DNA from: Oscillospiraceae bacterium
Lineage (GTDB): Bacteria > Bacillota_A > Clostridia > Oscillospirales > Oscillospiraceae
NCBI GenBank assembly: GCA_017505505.1
Contig: JAFVPA010000016.1
Location: forward strand, 1-22,677
Length of the DNA stretch: 22,677 nucleotides
Reading direction: 5' to 3'
Both the position numbers and the translations under genes were made by a program. Shown piece by piece: positions 7,079-13,375 of the stretch. The notes beneath the pieces were generated by a model. It was not told the DNA's origin, ran no database searches, and worked only from the letters and a program-made list of their open reading frames with translations. The first letter of the stretch is position 1. Every line of letters starts with the position of its first letter.

Positions 7079-7770
7079 AACTGGTGCTGCGGCGCTTGCG
7101 GCAGGCCAATTTTAACGCAAATGTGGCGTTTCCGGGGCAGATGTTCCCCCAGATCACCAATACGGTGGCGGCGGTGCATATCGAGAAGGTGGACCGGGCC
7201 AACCTGACGGTGACTATTGAGATCAATATTATTTGCCCGGCCTCCATGGGCGGCACGGCCTGCGAGGTGGAGGCCCTGCGGGCCACGGAGACGCTGCGGT
7301 GGTCCGGGGCGGTGTGCGTACAGAATGGGTGCAGCTATGACGGTGTGGCCCAGGTGTATGTGGTTCCCATTCTCGCAACCTTTACGGGTGTGACAGAGGC
7401 GGAAAGCTGCATCATCTGGCCCGGCTTTTACTGCTATGTGGATGACCGGATCCACCGCAGTGTGGTGTCCTTCACCGCGGAGCAGACCAACGGAGCAAAG
7501 GCCGAGTACGTCATGGGGGAGGCAAACCCGGTGGGCATCAGTCTGGGATCCGGGCTGTGGGAGCTGGAGCTGGAAGAGCTGATCCCTGTGGGTTCCCCGG
7601 AGGCGGAGGAACCGGAGGGGGCGTTTTCTCTGGAGATCATTACAGAGGACCATACCGAAATCTATTCCGGGTGTCGGTGGTACAGTGTCAGGCGGCAGTT
7701 TACCAAGCAGGGCCTGCGGCGTATCCGGAAGGGATATGCCTTATCCAAGACGGTGGCGGAGGTGGAATGA
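7060..7770 (+). CDS. Phage tail-like protein, possibly a two-part fusion
   Basis: A 236-residue protein not recognised with certainty. Residues 1 to about 130 (LELVLRRLRQANFNANVAFPGQMFPQ onward) have the size and position of a tail terminator or completion protein. Residues about 130-236 look like a second, beta-rich unit. NPVGISLGSGLWELELEELIP is followed by an acidic linker, then FSLEIITEDHTEIYSGCRWYSV and a basic helix QFTKQGLRRIRKGYA. This resembles small tail-tube or tube-initiator proteins. Whether these are one fold or a fusion cannot be settled here. The start overlaps the previous gene by 19 bases. The stop is one base before the next ATG. Confidence 0.5.
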   Translation: MGYSILELVLRRLRQANFNANVAFPGQMFPQITNTVAAVHIEKVDRANLTVTIEINIICPASMGGTACEVEALRATETLRWSGAVCVQNGCSYDGVAQVYVVPILATFTGVTEAESCIIWPGFYCYVDDRIHRSVVSFTAEQTNGAKAEYVMGEANPVGISLGSGLWELELEELIPVGSPEAEEPEGAFSLEIITEDHTEIYSGCRWYSVRRQFTKQGLRRIRKGYALSKTVAEVE

Positions 7771-7771
7771 G

Positions 7772-8134
7772 ATGGACTACCTAAGCTATAAGACCTTCGT
7801 CTGGCCACAGAATCCCCATACTTACAAGGAGGAATGCCGCCGGGAGGCCCAGTACCATACGGAGAATGGGGTGGCCTATTTTGACGGGATGGGGGCCATG
7901 CAGCGGATCATTACCGGGAGTGGGGCGTTCTATGGGGAGGATGCCTTTACGGAGTTTAAGAAGCTGATGAAGCTGGCGGAGGATGGCACGGCGGGGAATC
8001 TGGAGCATCCTGTCTGGGGGATCCGGTACTGCTATCTGACGAAGCTGGTGCTGACCCAGGAGCCGAGAAATGACTATGTGAGTTATCAGTTTGAATTTAC
8101 ACAGGCGGCGGCTAATGGGGAGGTGCCGAAATGA
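7772..8134 (+). CDS. Phage tail/baseplate-like protein, last gene of the head operon
   Basis: A 120-residue soluble protein. FVWPQNPHTYKEECRRE, then GMGAMQRIITGSGAFYGEDAFTEFKKL, then HPVWGIRYCYLTKLVLTQEPRNDYVSYQFEFTQA form a pattern that occurs in tail or baseplate-associated proteins of Firmicutes phages, where the gene normally lies after the tape measure. Here no tape-measure or baseplate gene is present, so it is out of its usual context. GGAGGTG just upstream provides the ribosome site. The operon ends 2 bases later in a strong hairpin. Confidence 0.5.
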   Translation: MDYLSYKTFVWPQNPHTYKEECRREAQYHTENGVAYFDGMGAMQRIITGSGAFYGEDAFTEFKKLMKLAEDGTAGNLEHPVWGIRYCYLTKLVLTQEPRNDYVSYQFEFTQAAANGEVPK

Positions 8135-8135
8135 G

Positions 8136-8172
8136 AATGCGGGAGGGTCCAAGGGACTCTCCCGCATTTTTT
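8136..8172 (+). terminator. Strong intrinsic terminator closing the head operon
   Basis: AATGCGGGAGGGTCC (8136-8150), loop AAG, GGACTCTCCCGCATT (8154-8168): a 15-base stem with a single G-U wobble, followed by a six-T run (8167-8172). It starts two bases after the last head-operon stop codon. The leftward gene at 8175 converges on it. Confidence 0.92.
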
Positions 8173-8174
8173 GT

Positions 8175-9089
8175 TCAAGGAATGGTGAACTCTAAGATGT
8201 AGTATTGCCAATCGTGATAATCACGCATGAGGGGATGAACCTGCGATTCGTCAAATTCATCCAGAACATGGAAAGTGATTTGGTAGTTGCCGCTGGGGAG
8301 TTCACCGTAGTGGTCCTGCCAGTTGATGGTGAAGGCGGTTTCGCCGTCCATTTTTACAAGCTGCTCCAGACTGGGAGATTTTTCTGTACCCTCCAGATTG
8401 GGAACAAACCCGTTCTGATTTCTTATGCTATACCAGCTGATTTTTAATTGCCCGATCTGCTGACCGCCTGACTGACGGCAGTGGACAGAGATCCCGGTGA
8501 AGGAAGGGTGTGTTACGGTGAAGGTCAAGCCCCAGTCTTCTCTGTCGAGAGCGTAATTATATTTGTTATCCTCGTCTGTATATGTGGAAAAAACATGTGT
8601 AAAAGGTTCATATATCCCAAAATCGTTGATAAGGTGCTGTTGCCCATCTGGTGTTTCATAAACATCATAAATGATTCTTAAATCAAATTCGGGATATCTG
8701 TAGGTAAAGTGTGTTAATCCATTTATTGAATTGAAAGATTCTTGACAAAACCCGTTTCGTGCATCAATGCGTGCGTATGCGAATATTTCATCGATGGAAA
8801 TTAAACCTTGGCATATAGCGTCTTCTAACGTTAACCTTTTCTTATCTATGGAGATATTGACATCACAAACATTATAGTACGTGATAGTACTATTATAATT
8901 TCCGCCTAAATCTGTGGGAGAAATATTGGTGGCACCAGCGTTAGGGGCAGGGCACACAGAAATTGTTAACATTTGAGTCATTTCAAATCTAGTGCGATTG
9001 TCTTTTGCGTGTTTATAACAAATATAGGATAGAGTGATACATAAAAGAACTATGACAAAGTTTAATATGGTAAAAGATTTTTTATTCAT
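8175..9089 (-). CDS. Membrane-anchored extracellular protein of unknown function, Ig-like C-terminus
   Basis: A 304-residue protein with an N-terminal membrane anchor (about 8-25, ILNFVIVLLCITLSYICY) and the rest outside the cell. Residues around 75-160 (LTLEDAICQGLISIDEIFAYARIDARNGF...DGQQHLINDFGIYEPF) resemble a degenerate form of a domain common in Clostridia exported proteins. The C-terminal part (HPSFTGISVHC, LEQLVKMDGETAFTINWQDHYGELPSGNYQITF) looks like a bacterial Ig-like domain. No catalytic motif was seen. It is the last gene of a leftward cluster and overlaps the gene before it by four bases (9086-9089). Base composition is visibly more A+T-rich than the flanking housekeeping and phage genes, which may mean later acquisition. 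Confidence 0.7.
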   Translation of the reverse strand: MNKKSFTILNFVIVLLCITLSYICYKHAKDNRTRFEMTQMLTISVCPAPNAGATNISPTDLGGNYNSTITYYNVCDVNISIDKKRLTLEDAICQGLISIDEIFAYARIDARNGFCQESFNSINGLTHFTYRYPEFDLRIIYDVYETPDGQQHLINDFGIYEPFTHVFSTYTDEDNKYNYALDREDWGLTFTVTHPSFTGISVHCRQSGGQQIGQLKISWYSIRNQNGFVPNLEGTEKSPSLEQLVKMDGETAFTINWQDHYGELPSGNYQITFHVLDEFDESQVHPLMRDYHDWQYYILEFTIP

Positions 9090-9748
9090 GTCTGAGGACG
9101 AGGATCGCTATATGTGAGGGAGCAGTAGCTGGATTGAATTTTGAATGTTATGCATATGTGTTTCGATTCGGTGTCAGATACAGTAAAATAAGTTCGATAT
9201 GTAACATAAGCAGGAGCGCGTTCTTCTTCATAGGGCCTTTGTCCAATAATTTCAGTATCATGTGTGGTTGAGTCTGAAAAGTCACCATAACTTAAAATTC
9301 GGTCAAGACCATTGGCTACAATCAAATATTTTACATTACTATCCATAAAGCATTCATCATTAAAGTTACTCGTGGCCTTAATAATACTTCTGTAGATAGT
9401 GCCGCTACTGCTGTCGGATTCTGTTCCTATAATAACTTGGGTTGGATAAAATTCATGTGAAGCAACAGAAGCGGTTCCATCGGAAAACTCAGCATAAGTA
9501 ATACTTTTGCTGTTTGAATATTGTCTCGTCTCTTCTAGGATCAATGTAGGGGCGGTAAGTGAATAAGGCTGAACTTGATTGGCTAAATTTTCACCTCGAA
9601 TGGTGGATGCGTACTCAGGGAAAACCTCGCAAGCCATAGCAATCAATTCATCATGGTCAAAGGTGTCGGTTTCGGCGGCCATGGCGTAGACGGGGAATGT
9701 ACTGAGGAGCAGGAACAGGGCGAGGGTGAGGGACAATACTTTTTTCAT
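9086..9748 (-). CDS. Secreted protein of unknown function
   Basis: A 220-residue protein with a clear signal peptide (MKKVLSLTLALFLLLSTFPVYAMA, cleavage likely after AMA). The mature N-terminus, DHDELIAMACEVFPEYASTI, is a recognisable start shared by exported proteins of gut Clostridia; the rest is beta-strand-like with several Ser/Thr runs and three cysteines. No enzyme motif was found. The start at 9748 is fixed by AAGGAGG and the signal peptide; a longer frame would run through the hairpin at 9765-9796. It is coupled to the following gene by a TGA/ATG overlap. A+T-rich. Confidence 0.72.
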   Translation of the reverse strand: MKKVLSLTLALFLLLSTFPVYAMAAETDTFDHDELIAMACEVFPEYASTIRGENLANQVQPYSLTAPTLILEETRQYSNSKSITYAEFSDGTASVASHEFYPTQVIIGTESDSSSGTIYRSIIKATSNFNDECFMDSNVKYLIVANGLDRILSYGDFSDSTTHDTEIIGQRPYEEERAPAYVTYRTYFTVSDTESKHICITFKIQSSYCSLTYSDPRPQT

Positions 9749-9764
9749 AATAACCTCCTTATAT

Positions 9765-9796
9765 GTCAGCCGGTATCCGCGGGGATACCGGCTGGC
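9765..9796 (-). other. Intercistronic hairpin upstream of the secreted-protein gene
   Basis: CAGCCGGTATCC (9767-9778) pairs perfectly with GGATACCGGCTG (9783-9794) around a four-base loop, with a wobble and a further G-C pair outside. No T run follows on the minus strand. It lies directly before the ribosome site of the 9748 gene, so it more likely protects or processes the mRNA, or tunes translation, than terminates. Confidence 0.65.
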
Positions 9797-9809
9797 TCTG
9801 TTTAACATG

Positions 9810-10322
9810 TTACGAATGTGTGACGTGGTCGAATAATTGATTTTTCTGATCTATATTTAAAAAAGAGTTATCAACCCAAATATCGAAGCAGATTTCTCCT
9901 TTTATGAATATACGGTGGGATTGCTCCTGAATCTCTCCAGTCTCTGTATTTTCGCGTTTAATTGATATATAGGCGCAATTATTTCCCAGCATTAGAAAGT
10001 ATTGCTGTCGTACAGGTAGAGAAGCAAGCGAGTTTAAAAAATTTGTTAGTTCTTCTGATTTTGCTTCAGTTACACAGGATGGACTGAGATTTGTTAGAAT
10101 AATACCACCAATGATTTGCTGATTTAGAACTATCGAAATTTCATCATCTGATTTGTATTGGGCCGCATATTCGGCAGGGAGATCAACTTCGAATGGAAGT
10201 GCTTTTGGTACAGTTTCGATGGGCTGTGTTGTGCCTGGTAAGATTGTGCCGGTATAGGCTGTGCATCCATAAGGAATTAGACAGACCAACAAAATGGTTA
10301 TAATAAGAAGTAATCTTTTCAT
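9810..10322 (-). CDS. Putative lipoprotein of unknown function
   Basis: A 170-residue protein with a short basic start, a hydrophobic stretch and a cysteine at position 20 (IPYGC), consistent with a lipobox and membrane anchoring by lipid, although proline and tyrosine at -3/-2 are not ideal. A Thr/Pro-rich spacer (TGTILPGTTQPIETVPK) leads to a globular domain of about 125 residues with no familiar motif. It starts nine bases after the stop of the gene before it, with no strong ribosome site, so it is probably translated by coupling. Third gene counted from the end of the leftward cluster. Confidence 0.65.
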   Translation of the reverse strand: MKRLLLIITILLVCLIPYGCTAYTGTILPGTTQPIETVPKALPFEVDLPAEYAAQYKSDDEISIVLNQQIIGGIILTNLSPSCVTEAKSEELTNFLNSLASLPVRQQYFLMLGNNCAYISIKRENTETGEIQEQSHRIFIKGEICFDIWVDNSFLNIDQKNQLFDHVTHS

Positions 10323-10331
10323 GAAAAGTTA

Positions 10332-10811
10332 TCAGTCTCTTTTAGGTACTATATACATATTGGAGATATCTCCCTCTCCGTACACATACTCCCAAGAACC
10401 TAGGTTACCTGTAATCACAATTTTCAAATAGTATTCAGAACCTATTGATACAGTAAAATTAGTGGAACCGGTTTCTCCATTGGCCGCGTGTGTATACCAA
10501 CCTATGCGGTCGGGGATGCCGACTTTATATAGTTCAATTGTGTAATAGATATTATCAGCGTCTTTTGGGGGGGTGTTGGGATCTTGATTGTATACTTGGG
10601 CAGAAACAGTTAAAGGGATAGTGTAGTGGGTTGCAATAAAATTGGAATCAGTTCTGTAGTTACTATAACAATTAATTATAAATCTACCCTCACTGGACAT
10701 GCGATTGTTACTGGGTATGAGCTTGAAGTATTCAGCTGTTCTTGCCTGTGCATGTAGAGGTAAAGCGCAAAGCATAACAAGGGCAACCAAAAGCGAAATA
10801 ATCCGTTTCAT
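10332..10811 (-). CDS. Small secreted protein of unknown function
   Basis: A 159-residue protein with a signal peptide (MKRIISLLVALVMLCALPLHAQA). The mature part of about 136 residues is rich in Tyr, Asn and Thr with alternating strands (FIINCYSNYRTDSNF, ENIYYTIELYKVG-type segments, TNFTVSIGSEYYLKIVITG), which suggests a beta-sandwich. No catalytic motif. It is the first gene of the leftward cluster, so the promoter should lie in 10812-10930; no convincing one was seen there. GAAAGGAC serves as ribosome site. Confidence 0.68.
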   Translation of the reverse strand: MKRIISLLVALVMLCALPLHAQARTAEYFKLIPSNNRMSSEGRFIINCYSNYRTDSNFIATHYTIPLTVSAQVYNQDPNTPPKDADNIYYTIELYKVGIPDRIGWYTHAANGETGSTNFTVSIGSEYYLKIVITGNLGSWEYVYGEGDISNMYIVPKRD

Positions 10812-10932
10812 AAATAGTCCTTTCTCAGTATCAGCAGTGTATAATATTTACTTGTAAAGAATGAACCATTGGACTCACACCTTTCCTAAGACTTACATTG
10901 TCATTATTGCACAAAGAATATTTTTTGTCAAC

Positions 10933-10982
10933 AATATTTTTATTACAAAGGTATTGAAACTAAAAAATATTTGTGCTATAAC
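10933..10982 (+). promoter_or_regulatory. Promoter of the PadR operon with overlapping candidate operator
   Basis: TTGAAA (10954-10959), 17 bases, TATAAC (10977-10982) form a near-consensus promoter. AATATTTTT (10933-10941) and AAAAATATT (10963-10971) form an inverted repeat around the -35. PadR-type repressors usually bind inverted repeats over their own promoters, so this is a fair operator candidate. The surrounding 10812-11010 gap is very A+T-rich and contains no other gene. Confidence 0.55.
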
Positions 10983-11010
10983 ATATTTAAGAAGGAAGGG
11001 GTGTGGATTC

Positions 11011-11478
11011 ATGGCTACGGACAATGGTCAGAGCAGCTTTCGGCGGGGGGTACTGTCCCTGGTGATCCTGGGGCTGCTGAAACGGGAGGATATGTATGGC
11101 TATCAGCTGGTGCAGGAGACGGAGCGGGTGAGCCAGGGAAAGATCACCACCCAGGAGGGGTCGCTGTATCCGGTGCTGTACAAGCTGGTGGACCAGGGGC
11201 TGATCTCGGACAGGCGGGTGCAGGTGGGCAAGCGGATGACGCGGGTATATTACCACCTGGAACCGGCGGGAGAGGAGCGGCTGGAAGCACTGCTGCGGGA
11301 CTATGAGGAGATCACACAGGGGGTATTCCTGATCGTAAAGGGGGAGGAAGACCATGGGCAGTGTCCTGACTCTGGCCCGGTATCTTTGGGAAGTGTACCG
11401 GGAGCTGCCGGGCAATTGGAAGCAGAAGAAACGGATCGTAACGCAAATGCGGGGTTCCATCCGGGATTATGTTTCTGA
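11011..11478 (+). CDS. PadR-family transcriptional regulator with C-terminal extension
   Basis: A 155-residue winged-helix DNA-binding protein. The PadR pattern is clear: SFRRGVLSLVILGLLKREDMYGYQLVQE, then QEGSLYPVLYKLVDQGLI, a basic wing (VGKRMTRVYYHLEPAGEERL) and the terminal dimer helix. Such proteins repress their own operon until an inducer binds. Family members usually end near residue 110; here the frame continues about 40 residues past KGEED through Gly/Pro-rich sequence that is the other frame of the next gene, overlapping it by 125 bases. That suggests a lost stop or an unusual tail. GAAGGAAGG supplies the ribosome site; the ATG at 11011 is chosen for it. It is coupled to the downstream membrane-protein gene. 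Confidence 0.85.
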   Translation: MATDNGQSSFRRGVLSLVILGLLKREDMYGYQLVQETERVSQGKITTQEGSLYPVLYKLVDQGLISDRRVQVGKRMTRVYYHLEPAGEERLEALLRDYEEITQGVFLIVKGEEDHGQCPDSGPVSLGSVPGAAGQLEAEETDRNANAGFHPGLCF

Positions 11479-11749
11479 AGGAGCGAATGTCAGCTTTGAG
11501 CAACTGGTGAACCGCTTCGGGGAGCCGAAGCAGATCGCCGCGACTTATGTCAATGAGATGGAAGCGGGGGAAGTGCTGGAAGAGTTGAAAAGCAACAGAA
11601 AAATCCTTTTCACAGTGGGAGCGGCCATGGCGGCTGCTGTTATCCTGTGGGCAGGCTGGATCGTGGCATCTTATATGGATCATGTGAAGGACATGAATGG
11701 ATATGCTGTTGTGGAAATAATTGAAGTTGAACGTAAGCAGATAGATTGA
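11354..11749 (+). CDS. DUF6120-like membrane protein paired with PadR
   Basis: A 131-residue protein. The soluble N-terminal domain (YLWEVYRELPGNWKQKKRIV, SIRDYVSEGANVSFEQLVNRFGEPKQIAATYV) fits the short domain of the DUF6120/DUF1700-type proteins that routinely follow PadR genes. One membrane helix follows at about 84-106, then a short tail. Function is unknown; the domain resembles a cytoplasmic sensor or anti-regulator module. The gene begins inside the PadR reading frame, a 125-base overlap, with GGGGGAGGAAG as ribosome site. Confidence 0.7.
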   Translation: MGSVLTLARYLWEVYRELPGNWKQKKRIVTQMRGSIRDYVSEGANVSFEQLVNRFGEPKQIAATYVNEMEAGEVLEELKSNRKILFTVGAAMAAAVILWAGWIVASYMDHVKDMNGYAVVEIIEVERKQID

Positions 11750-11758
11750 GGTGAAAAA

Positions 11759-12208
11759 ATGAAACGAGCATTTTCTGTTTTGTTGGTTGTGATTCTATTG
11801 GTATCAGCTCTTCCGGTTGTTGGTAATGCAGCTGAAACGGTAGAAACTCTCTATTTTGATGATGGAAGTTTTATGACGATTGAGGTTGCCTACAGTCCTG
11901 CACGGGCAACATGGAGTGTGACCGGAAATAAGCAGTACACATATTATAACAGCAACAGTGTTTCTCAATGGAAAGCAGTTCTGACTGGTACGTTTACTTA
12001 CACCGGGTCCAGTTCCACCTGCACGGCATCCAGCGTGGATGTGACGATTTATGATTCCAGCTGGTATGTGGTTTCCAAATCGGCAAGCAAAAGCGGAAAT
12101 ACCGCAACCGGGTCTGTGGTCATGGGAGAAAAAGCCGGGGGCGTTACGGTAACGCGGGTTCCGGTGAGCTTGACGCTGAAATGTGATGCCAATGGGAATT
12201 TGAGTTGA
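11759..12208 (+). CDS. Small secreted protein of a PadR/DUF6120 cassette
   Basis: A 149-residue exported protein with a signal peptide ending near VVGNA. The mature domain has the order LYFDDGSFMTIE, a GNKQYTYYNSNS segment, WKAVLTGTFTYTGSSSTCTAS, then YDSSWYVVSKSASKSGNTATGSVVM and a final LTLKCDANGNLS. Two cysteines bracket most of this and may pair. Similar small proteins recur in gut Clostridia near PadR genes, from memory of the pattern; their role is unknown. AGGTGA precedes the ATG by five bases, and the gene sits nine bases after the membrane-protein stop, so the three form one transcript ending at the hairpin at 12214. Confidence 0.72.
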   Translation: MKRAFSVLLVVILLVSALPVVGNAAETVETLYFDDGSFMTIEVAYSPARATWSVTGNKQYTYYNSNSVSQWKAVLTGTFTYTGSSSTCTASSVDVTIYDSSWYVVSKSASKSGNTATGSVVMGEKAGGVTVTRVPVSLTLKCDANGNLS

Positions 12209-12213
12209 AAAAG

Positions 12214-12250
12214 AACGGGCACTGCCAATTTTGGCAGTGCCCGTTTTGTG
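12214..12250. terminator. Bidirectional terminator between convergent genes
   Basis: AACGGGCACTGCCAA (12214-12228) pairs perfectly with TTGGCAGTGCCCGTT (12231-12245). T-rich runs lie on both sides (TTTTG to the right; CTTTTTC when read leftward), so it can stop transcripts from the secreted-protein gene and from the phosphoribosyltransferase. Confidence 0.88.
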
Positions 12251-12256
12251 TGAAAG

Positions 12257-12811
12257 TTAGCCCATGATGGTGCCGTCGGGGTTGAAGAGGGGGAGTTTCT
12301 CCAGGTAGATCAGGTCGGCTCTATCCTGGGCATCGCCTTCGGCCAGGATGGCCATACGGCCGCAGATCTCGCCGCCTGCCTTCTCGACCAGGGCTTCCAG
12401 AGCCTTCAGGCTTTCGCCGGTGGAGATGACGTCGTCCACAACGAGGATCTTCTTGCCCTTCATCAGTGCGGCATCGGCACCGTCCAGGTACAGCTTCTGC
12501 TCCTTGGCAGTGGTGATGGAGTTGACGGTGACAGAGAAGATGTCCCGCATGTACAGCTTGGGGCCTTTGCGGGCCAGAATGTACTTGGCATCGCCAGCCT
12601 GACGGGCCATTTCGTGGGCCAGAGGGATGCCCTTGGCTTCGGCGGTGATGATGTAATCGTACTCAGGTGCACGGGTCAGCAGTTCCCGGGCACAGGCCAC
12701 GGTCAGCTCCTGGTCGCCGAAGATGACGAAACCGGCGATATACAGCTTGTCGTTGACGGGGCAGATGGGCAGGTCGCGCTGAAGACCAGCCACGGTCATT
12801 CTATAGTACAT
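12257..12811 (-). CDS. Phosphoribosyltransferase, adenine-type likely
   Basis: A 184-residue type I phosphoribosyltransferase, cytoplasmic. The PRPP-binding loop is KILVVDDVISTGESL (121-135). An earlier segment, IITAEAKGIPLAHEMARQ (54-71), resembles the substrate-loop region of adenine phosphoribosyltransferases, which make AMP from adenine and PRPP in purine salvage. Xanthine or another base specificity cannot be excluded, so no gene symbol is given. Length and motifs are normal. AAAAGGAGAG supplies the ribosome site; the gene is monocistronic between its own promoter and the bidirectional terminator. Confidence 0.82.
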   Translation of the reverse strand: MYYRMTVAGLQRDLPICPVNDKLYIAGFVIFGDQELTVACARELLTRAPEYDYIITAEAKGIPLAHEMARQAGDAKYILARKGPKLYMRDIFSVTVNSITTAKEQKLYLDGADAALMKGKKILVVDDVISTGESLKALEALVEKAGGEICGRMAILAEGDAQDRADLIYLEKLPLFNPDGTIMG

Positions 12812-12846
12812 GGGAAATCTCTCCTTTTATGTTTGATTATATTTTT

Positions 12847-12874
12847 ATTATACCGCGGCGGGGGGAAAAGTCAA
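12847..12874 (-). promoter_or_regulatory. Strong promoter of the phosphoribosyltransferase
   Basis: On the minus strand TTGACT (12874-12869), 16 bases, TATAAT (12852-12847), followed by a short leader of about 30 bases to the ribosome site. Near-consensus for the housekeeping sigma factor. The repeat at 12890 begins just upstream of the -35. Confidence 0.75.
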
Positions 12875-12889
12875 GGAGACGTTGGTGTG

Positions 12890-13105
12890 GTAAACTGTAG
12901 TTTAACTGAGCACCCCAATGCCCTCCCCTTTGGGGAGGGTGCCCCCGAAGGGGGCGGGAGAGGTGCGGAAAGATGTTTGAACAATTACTGGCTTTCGGCG
13001 AAAACCCACCGCGGAAATACCTCTTCCGTCAGCCCTTTGGGCTGCCACCTTCCCCAAAGGGGAAGGCATTGGGCGCTGCCGCGCCAGTGCGATAAACGAT
13101 GATTT
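12890..13105. repeat. Repeat element copy D, complete
   Basis: A roughly 215-base element with left terminus TAAACTGTAGTTTAAC (12891-12906) and right terminus CGATAAACGATGATTT (13090-13105). The interior from 12908 matches 1-198 almost base for base, in the same orientation. Inner hairpins are CCCTCCCCTTTGGGGAGGG and, at the far side, CCTTCCCCAAAGGGGAAGG, with TTCCGTCAGCCCTTTGGGCT between. No gene. The high identity to copy A implies recent spread or gene conversion. Confidence 0.85.
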
Positions 13106-13336
13106 TCAGGCTGAAAACGGGAAAACCCCCGGTGGCTGTGACCAGGCACCGGGGTTCCCGCGAAAGGGTTTGGAAAGAAGAGAGGTAGAAAAGAGGATCT
13201 ACGGAGTTGAAAGGGAGCGGCTCACGGCTTCCGCATCCTTTCTGTTATTAGATTACTTTTTTGTTTTGAACAGCGAATAACGGAAACGTAAACGATTTTC
13301 GACAAAATTGTGAACGGTTCGCCGGGGCTGTGCAGA
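13106..13336. other. Non-coding stretch with a stable hairpin (13118-13160)
   Basis: No credible gene. CGGGAA (13118-13123) with TTCCCG (13155-13160) encloses CCCCGGTG (13127-13134) pairing with CACCGGGG (13147-13154), a compound hairpin of about 43 bases without a T tract. The rest is a purine-rich run (GGAAAGAAGAGAGGTAGAAA) followed by an A+T-rich segment. It could be a small RNA, a decayed leader or nothing. With 12812-12889 (promoter) and 12890-13105 (repeat), this accounts for the gap between two genes. Confidence 0.4.
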
Positions 13337-13369
13337 AAAAAACGCATTGCTTACCGCAATGCGTTTTTT
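13337..13369 (-). terminator. Terminator of the sensor-kinase operon
   Basis: AAAAAACGCATTGC (13337-13350) pairs perfectly with GCAATGCGTTTTTT (13356-13369). Read leftward it follows the kinase stop codon by seven bases and ends in a seven-T run. Confidence 0.9.
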
Positions 13370-13375
13370 CACAAC

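Noticed and set aside
9749..9808. Longer N-terminus for the secreted protein at 9086-9748
   Set aside because: It would translate the intercistronic hairpin and hide a textbook signal peptide and its AAGGAGG site.
12257..12811. Firm assignment as apt or xpt
   Set aside because: The PRPP loop is clear but the base-specificity region is not decisive by eye, so no symbol was given.
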